Source of the DNA: CAZMGV01 sp964565925
Lineage (GTDB): Bacteria; JAGRBM01; JAHCIT01
Length of the DNA stretch: 12,921 nucleotides
NCBI GenBank assembly: GCA_964565925.1
Contig: CAZMGV010000038.1
Location: forward strand, 1 to 12,921
Reading direction: 5' to 3'
Part shown: positions 7,433 to 12,921 of the stretch, piece by piece
Layout of the letters: every line of letters begins with the position of its first letter
Position numbering within the stretch: the first letter of the stretch is position 1
Notes under the pieces: generated by a model
The model's database searches: none
Told to the model about the DNA's origin: nothing
Seen by the model: only the letters and a program-made list of their open reading frames with translations
Position numbers and translations under genes: made by a program

Positions 7433-8989
7433 ATGAGCCAGCTTCATCCAGTAGGATTTTGGACTTGGGCGCTGAAATATCCGAATAGGCCCGCCTTGGT
7501 TACCCCGGATGGGAAACAAATTGCCGCTGGCGAACTTCTGGAAAGAGTAAACGAAATATCCAACGGGCTTCGGTCCTTGGGCCTGAAAAAAGGTGATGGC
7601 GTTGCGATACTCCTTGGCAATGGTGCCCCTTGGATAGAAATCGCACTGGCCACCTCGCAGATAGGCCTGTATCTCACGCCGATCAACTATCATCTGGTCG
7701 GGCCCGAGGTGGCCTATATACTGGACGACTGCGAAGCCAGTGTGTTTGTCACCGAGCCGGCCTACGCCGAAGAAGCCAAGATTGCGCTCGTCGAATCGGG
7801 TTTCGACAGATCCATGGCCTTTTCCGCTGGCAACATACCCGGTTTCCGGTCTTACAGTGAAATTTACGTCGGCCAGTCGTCCGATGCGCCGGCCGACCGA
7901 TGCGCTGGCCAGAACATGAACTATACGTCCGGGACCACCGGGCGTCCGAAGGGTGTCCGTCGGCCGATCCTTCCGTTGGCGCCGGAGCAAGCAACCCAGC
8001 TTGCAAGCATGCTGGCCGGTATTTTTGGAATTCAACCGGGTCCCGGGGCCCATCTGTGCGCAGGTCCTCTATACCATACCGCCCCAGGTGCGTTCGGTCT
8101 CATGGCGATGCATATGGGGCAGACCTTGGTGGTTACTCACAAATGGGACCCTGAAGAAACCCTGGCGTTGATTGAACGGAATCGCGTGACGACATCGCAT
8201 ATGGTTCCGACGATGTTCCACCGGATGCTGGCTTTGCCTGACGTTGTCAAGCGCAAGTACAAACTGGACAGCCTGAAAACGGTCATTCATGCCGCGGCGC
8301 CTTGTCCGGTGGACGTCAAGAAGCGCATGCTGGAATGGTGGGGACCGGTGATATTCGAATACTACGCCGCTACCGAGGGAGGCGGCACGTCGGTGTCCCC
8401 CAAGGATTGGCTAGAACACCCCGGTACGGTGGGACGGGCGTGGCCCGGTTCGACGGTCAAGATATTCGACGACGAAAGTAGTGAATGCCCGCCGAATGTT
8501 CCCGGAACCGTCTATATGTCGTCGCCGGTCGGGACCTTCGAATACTTCAAGGACAAGGAAAAGACAGAGAAAAACCGTCATGCGAACCTGTTCACGGTCG
8601 GTGACGTGGGATATTTGACCGAAGATAAATGGCTGTTCCTCTGCGACCGCAAGGCCGACATGATTATTTCCGGAGGGGTCAATATCTATCCAGCCGAGAT
8701 CGAGGCTGTTTTCCTGTCACATCCGAAAGTGGCCGACGTCGCTGTTTTTGGCGTGCCGGACGAAGCTTGGGGCGAGTCGGTCAAAGCGATCGTGCAGCCG
8801 ATCGACGGAACGGCCACAGGTGCCACGCTGGCGGATGAACTCGCCAGATTCGCGTCCGAACGGCTTGCAAAATACAAGCTTCCGCGGTCCATCGATTTCC
8901 GCAAGGAACTGCCGCGGGAACCGAGCGGCAAGCTGTTCAAGAGAAAAATTCGCGACGAGTATTGGGCGGGTGTGAGCCGTAAAATATGA
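7433..8989 (+). CDS. AMP-forming acyl-CoA synthetase, FadD-like (518 aa)
   Basis: Activates a carboxylic acid to its CoA thioester through an acyl-adenylate. The ANL-superfamily core motifs are present in order: phosphate loop YTSGTTGRPKG (164-174), A5 motif YYAATEG (Thr314, Glu315), FTVGDVGY with the ribose-binding Asp391, the hinge region LCDRKADMIISGGVNIYPAE, and the C-terminal catalytic Lys500 in EPSGKLFKRK. The length is normal. It resembles FadD-type synthetases that activate steroid or terpenoid side-chain acids more than long-chain FadD of Escherichia coli, but this is a family impression. GGAGGT at 7419-7424 supports the ATG. The stop overlaps the next gene's start (ATGA at 8986-8989), indicating translational coupling with the retro-aldolase-like gene. 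Confidence 0.94.
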   Translation: MSQLHPVGFWTWALKYPNRPALVTPDGKQIAAGELLERVNEISNGLRSLGLKKGDGVAILLGNGAPWIEIALATSQIGLYLTPINYHLVGPEVAYILDDCEASVFVTEPAYAEEAKIALVESGFDRSMAFSAGNIPGFRSYSEIYVGQSSDAPADRCAGQNMNYTSGTTGRPKGVRRPILPLAPEQATQLASMLAGIFGIQPGPGAHLCAGPLYHTAPGAFGLMAMHMGQTLVVTHKWDPEETLALIERNRVTTSHMVPTMFHRMLALPDVVKRKYKLDSLKTVIHAAAPCPVDVKKRMLEWWGPVIFEYYAATEGGGTSVSPKDWLEHPGTVGRAWPGSTVKIFDDESSECPPNVPGTVYMSSPVGTFEYFKDKEKTEKNRHANLFTVGDVGYLTEDKWLFLCDRKADMIISGGVNIYPAEIEAVFLSHPKVADVAVFGVPDEAWGESVKAIVQPIDGTATGATLADELARFASERLAKYKLPRSIDFRKELPREPSGKLFKRKIRDEYWAGVSRKI

Positions 8990-10182
8990 AAAATGACCGA
9001 ATGGGTTTCAGGGGGAGGGCAGCGATTGTAGGTGTAGCCGACGATGCGTCGCCGACCGGCGAATTGGCGGGGAGCGAGCGGGATCTGGAGATCCGGATGA
9101 TTCGCGAGGCTTTGGACGACGCAGGCCTCAAGCTTTCCGATGTAGACGCAATATTATGCACGGGGACCATGATGGCCTCCATGGATCTCGCCGAACATCT
9201 CGGAGTTACGCCCCGGTATACCGATACGACGATGACCGGCGGTTCGAGTTTCGAGGTGTTGACCGAGCACGCGGCGATCGCAATATCGGCAGGACTGTGC
9301 GAGGTGGCCGTCATCGTTTATGCCGCACGTCCGAAGGACAAGAAAACGCAGCGGAAGTTCGGCGCGATGATGAGCGCGATGCTTGATCCGCAAGACCCGT
9401 TTCCGATGGTCGAATGGGAAATGCCCTACGGGTTATTATCGCCCTCCGGTGCATATGCACTGGCAGCTAGCCGCCACATGGCGGTGTATGGAACCAAACC
9501 CGAGCATCTTGCGCAGATCGCGGTCAGTACCCGTAATTGGGCAAGTATGAATTCCAAGGCGAGGCACCAGGATACCATTACCGTTAATGATGTCCTCTCA
9601 TCGCCACTTATCGCGGAACCGCTGCACCGTCTCGACTGTTGCCTGGTGACCGACGGAGCGGGTGCCATCGTGGTAGCATCCGCAGACCGTGCGAAAAGCC
9701 TGAAAAAGGCGCCGGTATATATCCTTGGCGCCGCATCGGCGCACGACCACGGCATGATGATAAGCCAGATGCCGGACATCACTACGACGGCAGGCGCCAT
9801 TTCGGGTCCCAGGGCGTTCGCTCTCGCGGGGATAAAGCCCTCGGATGTGGATGTTTTCCAGGGCTACGATTCCTTTACGATCACGCTGCTGCTGCATCTT
9901 GAAGATCTGGGTTTTTGCCGTAAAGGAGAAGGCGGTCCTTTCGTTGCGGACGGCAAGCTCGGACCGGGCGGATCTCTTCCGACCAATACCAACGGCGGCG
10001 GGCTGTCCTACACCCACCCCGGAATGTACGGAATCTTCCTCCTGGTCGAAGCGGCACGGCAGCTCAGGGGCGAATGCGGTCAGCGTCAGGTCAAAGATGC
10101 TCGCATAGCGGTCGCCCATGGCTGCGGGGGGATACTGTCGTCGGCCGGGACTATCGTTCTCGGCGCGGGGGACACGCTATGA
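8986..10182 (+). CDS. Thiolase-fold protein lacking the nucleophilic Cys, probable Ltp2-type retro-aldolase (398 aa)
   Basis: SCP2-thiolase-like fold of the usual length. A genuine thiolase carries a nucleophilic Cys after beta-3; here that segment reads TMTGGSSFE (82-90) with Ser87/Ser88 instead. The C-terminal HGCGG (378-382) retains one Cys. Tyr294 (QGYDSFT) and Tyr342 (LSYTHPG) are present. From memory, the Ltp2 aldolase of Thermomonospora curvata uses Tyr294 and Tyr344 in a repurposed thiolase active site to cleave a tertiary 3-hydroxyacyl-CoA side chain, releasing propionyl-CoA and a C17-ketosteroid. The directly coupled DUF35 gene downstream (ATGA overlap at 10179-10182) matches the obligate Ltp2-ChsH2(DUF35) partnership. 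A thiolase or a lipid-transfer role is less likely given the missing Cys. The exact steroid or terpenoid substrate is not shown by the sequence. Confidence 0.85.
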   Translation: MKNDRMGFRGRAAIVGVADDASPTGELAGSERDLEIRMIREALDDAGLKLSDVDAILCTGTMMASMDLAEHLGVTPRYTDTTMTGGSSFEVLTEHAAIAISAGLCEVAVIVYAARPKDKKTQRKFGAMMSAMLDPQDPFPMVEWEMPYGLLSPSGAYALAASRHMAVYGTKPEHLAQIAVSTRNWASMNSKARHQDTITVNDVLSSPLIAEPLHRLDCCLVTDGAGAIVVASADRAKSLKKAPVYILGAASAHDHGMMISQMPDITTTAGAISGPRAFALAGIKPSDVDVFQGYDSFTITLLLHLEDLGFCRKGEGGPFVADGKLGPGGSLPTNTNGGGLSYTHPGMYGIFLLVEAARQLRGECGQRQVKDARIAVAHGCGGILSSAGTIVLGAGDTL

Positions 10183-10574
10183 GCAGATTATTGATGGGGT
10201 GTTCCGCAGTCGCCGAACCGTTCTGGCTCGCGACGCGGGAAAAGAAACTGGTGCTTCAATGGTGCAAGGATTGCCGCCGGTCTATTTTCTATCCTCGGAA
10301 ATTCTGTCCGAAGTGTTTTGGAACCAGCATTGAATGGCGCTCCTCGCCCGGTAACGGGACCGTGTACGCGGTCAGCACCATGCACAAGCCGGGGAACCCG
10401 GCGATGGCGGCACGGGTTCCTTACACTGTCGCTCTGGTCGATTTGGCTGAAGGTGTACGGCTTCTTACGAATATCGTCGGTTGCATGCCCGGAGACGTCC
10501 AAGTCGGAGCAGCGGTTACAGTTGACTGGGAAGCGCTTCCGGACGGGCGTCACCTCCCGGTTTTTAAGCTCTAG
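10179..10574 (+). CDS. DUF35 zinc-ribbon/OB-fold protein (131 aa), likely partner of the retro-aldolase
   Basis: Rubredoxin-like zinc ribbon formed by Cys29, Cys32, Cys43 and Cys46 (WCKDC...FCPKC), followed by an OB-fold beginning around SSPGNGTVYAVSTMHKP and ending VDWEALPDG. This is the standard two-part DUF35 architecture of about 130 residues. The start at 10179 is chosen because it gives the ATGA overlap with the thiolase-fold gene and because the peptide then begins with the usual helix ahead of the zinc ribbon (VAEPFWLATREKKL). A longer reading frame upstream is antisense-free but lies inside the preceding gene. DUF35 proteins tether to thiolase-fold partners and shape the CoA channel, as in Ltp2-ChsH2 and in archaeal thiolase/HMG-CoA synthase complexes. 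In actinobacteria the steroid DUF35 is fused to a MaoC hydratase domain (ChsH2); here it is stand-alone. Confidence 0.92.
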   Translation: MSRLLMGCSAVAEPFWLATREKKLVLQWCKDCRRSIFYPRKFCPKCFGTSIEWRSSPGNGTVYAVSTMHKPGNPAMAARVPYTVALVDLAEGVRLLTNIVGCMPGDVQVGAAVTVDWEALPDGRHLPVFKL

Positions 10575-10737
10575 CTCAAAATATTCGTGGATATCGGCAA
10601 GGATCGACATTAATTCTATAGACCGTAAAGCATAGTTAATGGTATCCTTTATACTCCAGTGACAGATAAAAGATTGGGAACCGCCCTATGGCTACGAGAT
10701 AGGCGGCCTACCTGAGTAACAAAGAGGAGATTCAGAC
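10575..10737 (+). promoter_or_regulatory. Leader region of the diiron protein gene, with imperfect hairpin and strong RBS
   Basis: 163 bp separate the DUF35 stop from the GTG start of the next gene. A TATACT hexamer (10650-10655) could be a -10 element, with no clear -35. An imperfect hairpin, CCGCCCTAT (10681-10689) against ATAGGCGG (10699-10706) with one bulged C and a 9-base loop, would lie in the 5' untranslated region. AGAGGAG then sits about eight bases before GTG. The spacing suggests a separate promoter rather than pure readthrough from the operon. Confidence 0.4.
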
Positions 10738-11622
10738 GTGGGTACCGCAATTGACGCGAATGTGGATACGAAAACAAGTGAACGGGACGTAGTCGATCTG
10801 GACCGTTTGCTCAGAATCGTAAAGGATACGCAATGGTCGATTCATCAGTTCGACTGGAACCAGCCCCTTCAGGGAGCTGATTCTTTGACGGGTAAACAGA
10901 AAAAGCAGCTGGCCATGATGCTGCTCTTTACTGCCGGTCTCGAGTATCAGGCGGCGGAGATTTTCAGGCTTTGCGCACGTTACGTGGAAGACACCCGCGC
11001 CAAGCAGATTTACGAGCACTTTTATGTCGACGAGTTACGGCACGCCAGAGCAGAGATCGAGATGGCGAGACGCTTGGGCGCGCGCTGGAAAGATCTCCCC
11101 CTTGTGACCCGGATGACTTTCCGTGCGTTCCGCCGGATGTGGGAGTCGCCGAGCCGTTTTTTGCACGAAGTGACAGCGTCCCAAATACTGCTCTTCGAGA
11201 TCGGGCTGGACGGTCTGCTGATCCCGCTGCTTAAGGAAAAGATACAGGATCCGCTTCAGTCCGAGATATTCAAGCGGATCGATGTCGACGAATCCCACCA
11301 TCTGGCCATGGATTACTGGCTACTCGATCGAAAGGGAAAAGGCACGGAACCCGCAAAGCTCAGTATCAAACTGTCGGATCTTGTCGAGATGGTAAGGATC
11401 GCCCCGTTGGCTCCTCTGGGAATGGCGGCGGTGTCGCGGGTGGCCGGCGAAATGCAAAAGGAGCTGGGGCGGCCGGAAAGGATCGCCCTTTATTGGGATC
11501 GGGTTAAGGCGGTTCCGGCCAAAGCTCCCGGCGCGATGAGCTATCCGGTTTACCGGCAAGGCCTCAAGGGGCAGAAGCTGTTCATGAATTTTCTGAACTG
11601 GGCCGCAGCAGCCTCGAATTGA
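10738..11622 (+). CDS. Ferritin-like carboxylate-bridged diiron protein, putative oxygenase or desaturase (294 aa)
   Basis: Predominantly helical protein with a complete ferritin-like diiron ligand set: Glu69 (GLEYQ), Glu99 and His102 (DELRH), Glu154 (LLFEIGLDG), Glu185 and His188 (DESHH). Spacing is 30 residues from the first Glu to the first ExxH and 31 from the second Glu to the second ExxH. This is the pattern of soluble diiron oxygenases, acyl-ACP desaturases and AurF-like N-oxygenases. No closer family can be named by eye. The start is GTG with AGAGGAG eight bases upstream; no in-frame ATG of similar quality is nearby. No signal peptide is visible, so it should be cytoplasmic. It follows the catabolic operon on the same strand after a 163-bp leader. 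A role in hydroxylating or desaturating the operon's substrate is inference. A rubrerythrin-like peroxide or iron role is an alternative, but it lacks a rubredoxin domain. Confidence 0.85.
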   Translation: MGTAIDANVDTKTSERDVVDLDRLLRIVKDTQWSIHQFDWNQPLQGADSLTGKQKKQLAMMLLFTAGLEYQAAEIFRLCARYVEDTRAKQIYEHFYVDELRHARAEIEMARRLGARWKDLPLVTRMTFRAFRRMWESPSRFLHEVTASQILLFEIGLDGLLIPLLKEKIQDPLQSEIFKRIDVDESHHLAMDYWLLDRKGKGTEPAKLSIKLSDLVEMVRIAPLAPLGMAAVSRVAGEMQKELGRPERIALYWDRVKAVPAKAPGAMSYPVYRQGLKGQKLFMNFLNWAAAASN

Positions 11623-11663
11623 GTAAGCCGATTGAATAGGTAAACATTCGAGTGGCCAACATG

Positions 11664-12921
11664 TCAGCGGTCGTTTGTAACGGCGCCGATTCCGGACTCT
11701 TGCCGTAACGGCTCGTTATTACTGAGTCGGAACTTGGCGACTGAATTATCGAGGGTGTCTGCCAGTTTGGCGAGTTCGACCGCTGTCGTCGCCATTTCTT
11801 CGGCGCTTGACGCGCCCTCGGCGGCGAGCGTAGCGATGCTCTCTATTTGTAAGCCGGCCTGATCAGAACTGGCCGCCTGTTGCATAGTGGCTTCTCTAAG
11901 CGAAGCGACCAGTGCGTTTGTTCCCAGGGTGGCTTCGATAATCTGGTTGAACGAGTCGCTGAGCCGGGAACTAAGTGAGTTGCCCGTCGCGGCCGCTGCC
12001 CGCACGGTCGCCATTGACCCTTGGACCGCTTTGACACGTTCCTGAATGGCCATGAGCTGGTTCGAAATCTGGCCTACCGAACTGGCGCTTTGCTGCGCGA
12101 GTTTTCCGACTTCCGATGCCACGACTTCGAACCCGCGACCGTGCTCACCTGCCCTGGCGGCTTCGATTGCGGCGTTGAGCGCAAGAAGCCGGGTCTGGGA
12201 TGCGATCTGCCGGATGGCGTCCACAATCCGGCCGATGTCATTGGCGAGTTTGGAAAGATCGTCGACTTGGTGCGTCACGTCCTCCACGATCCCGGTGATC
12301 GAATCAAGGTGTTCACCGGTCTGTTCAACAATCCCACCGCCGTCGATACAAATCTGCTGCGTCTTCTCGGATGCCTCTTTGACACGGCCAGAGTTCTCCG
12401 AAATCACCCGGGCGCTTGCGATCGTTTCTTCGGCCGATGCGGCTATCTCCCGCGAGAAGTTAGATTGCCGTGAGGCGCCCACCGCTAGGCCTTCGGCAGA
12501 GGCCGATATCTGGGTCGCTGCCGCCGTCAGATTGCTGCTGGACACCCGGATCTCGGCTATCAGTTTGCCAATCCGTTCCACCATGTCCCGCATGGCCAAA
12601 AGCAGCTGGCCCGCTTCGTCCCCCGCGTCGGTTTTATCGACGGTCACGCCGAGATTCCCACGGGCCAGTTCGCGGGCGACGTGAGCGGCGTGCTCCAGGG
12701 GTCCGGTGATCGAACGTGTCATAGCAAGCGAGAGACCAACGAGGGCGATAACGGCGGCCAGCGCCACCGCCGTCGTAATTCGCAGGGAATTGACGGCCCT
12801 GGACTCGACCTGATCGAAAGAGTCATGCGCTCGCGCCTTTGCCTTGGTCAATAAGTCCTTGATCAGTCCCTGCACCGCCAGATGGCTTTTCTGCATCCGG
12901 TCGAGAGAGTCCAGCAAGAGA
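11664..12921 (-). CDS. Methyl-accepting chemotaxis protein, N-terminal part outside window
   Basis: Minus-strand frame with a stop at 11664, open to the right edge. The apparent TTG start near 12917 is not trusted because the frame continues upstream and the periplasmic sensor is missing. Visible in order are the end of a helical sensor domain (QKSHLAVQGLIKDLLTKAKA), one transmembrane helix (ITTAVALAAVIALVGLSLAM), a HAMP domain (RSITGPLEHAAHVA...), and a long coiled-coil signalling domain. The highly conserved hairpin tip is LLALNAAIEAARAGEHGRGF. It relays ligand binding to the CheA/CheW array at the membrane. Two unusual tip residues are Arg where QTNLLAL normally has Asn (QTRLLAL) and Gly where EVRKLA normally has Arg (EVGKLA). 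The C-terminus has no CheR-docking pentapeptide. It converges on the diiron gene over 41 bp, and its ligand is unknown. Confidence 0.95.
   Translation of the reverse strand, partial: LLLDSLDRMQKSHLAVQGLIKDLLTKAKARAHDSFDQVESRAVNSLRITTAVALAAVIALVGLSLAMTRSITGPLEHAAHVARELARGNLGVTVDKTDAGDEAGQLLLAMRDMVERIGKLIAEIRVSSSNLTAAATQISASAEGLAVGASRQSNFSREIAASAEETIASARVISENSGRVKEASEKTQQICIDGGGIVEQTGEHLDSITGIVEDVTHQVDDLSKLANDIGRIVDAIRQIASQTRLLALNAAIEAARAGEHGRGFEVVASEVGKLAQQSASSVGQISNQLMAIQERVKAVQGSMATVRAAAATGNSLSSRLSDSFNQIIEATLGTNALVASLREATMQQAASSDQAGLQIESIATLAAEGASSAEEMATTAVELAKLADTLDNSVAKFRLSNNEPLRQESGIGAVTNDR

Noticed and set aside
10074..10178. Earlier start for the DUF35 gene
   Set aside because: The extra residues lie wholly inside the thiolase-fold gene; the ATGA overlap start at 10179 gives the normal DUF35 length.
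8986..10182. Simple call of acetyl-CoA acetyltransferase or lipid-transfer thiolase
   Set aside because: The nucleophilic Cys is replaced by Ser in GGSS, while tyrosines and a DUF35 partner of Ltp2-type aldolases are present.
12915..12917. TTG as the start of the chemoreceptor
   Set aside because: The frame stays open to the window edge and the protein would lack its sensor domain and first membrane segment.
1..12921. CRISPR array, transposase, toxin-antitoxin or phage-defence genes
   Set aside because: No regularly spaced repeats or matching protein motifs were seen anywhere outside the integrase module.

Overview
The window is a 12.9 kb scaffold piece with two 100-N gaps (1146-1245 and 2915-3014). 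Base composition is moderately GC-rich and Shine-Dalgarno starts are clear. The gene content (a HAMP/MA chemotaxis receptor, SDRs, acyl-CoA dehydrogenases, a thiolase-fold/DUF35 pair) suggests a motile, aerobic, Gram-negative bacterium, most likely a proteobacterium able to use steroid- or isoprenoid-like carboxylic acids. No rRNA, tRNA or other marker fixes the lineage, and this placement is inference.

Left end (1-1445, minus strand): a tyrosine recombinase with a complete catalytic set runs off the left edge, and its start is lost in gap 1. Beyond the gap is the 5' part of a small, well-initiated unknown ORF. These look like the integration module of an island or prophage. Bases 1446-2051 hold no convincing gene, only a promoter-like AT-rich stretch and a GC-rich, hairpin-dense stretch ending in a weak terminator-like T-run.

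Middle (2052-4539): three short-chain dehydrogenases/reductases that are clearly different from each other. The first (minus) and second (plus) point away from each other and both lose their 5' ends in gap 2. That gap must really be at least about 300 bp, or the join is wrong. The third (minus) is complete and is divergent from the main operon across an AT-rich 414-bp regulatory region with stacked inverted half-sites.

Main operon (4954-10574, plus): a small and a large acyl-CoA dehydrogenase subunit, an AMP-forming acyl-CoA synthetase, a thiolase-fold protein without the nucleophilic cysteine but with the tyrosines of Ltp2-type retro-aldolases, and a stand-alone zinc-ribbon/OB-fold DUF35 protein. 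The last three genes are linked by ATGA stop/start overlaps. By analogy with actinobacterial cholesterol side-chain degradation (FadE28/FadE29, ChsH1/ChsH2, Ltp2), the expected chemistry is CoA activation, alpha-beta dehydrogenation by a heteromeric enzyme, hydration, and retro-aldol removal of an acyl-CoA unit from a branched side chain. The MaoC-type hydratase of the known pathway is absent from the window, so the hydration step is unexplained. A separately expressed ferritin-like diiron protein with a textbook E...ExxH...E...ExxH ligand set follows (10738-11622) and may be an oxygenase or desaturase of the same pathway.

Right end (11664-12921, minus): the C-terminal part of a methyl-accepting chemotaxis protein that runs off the window.
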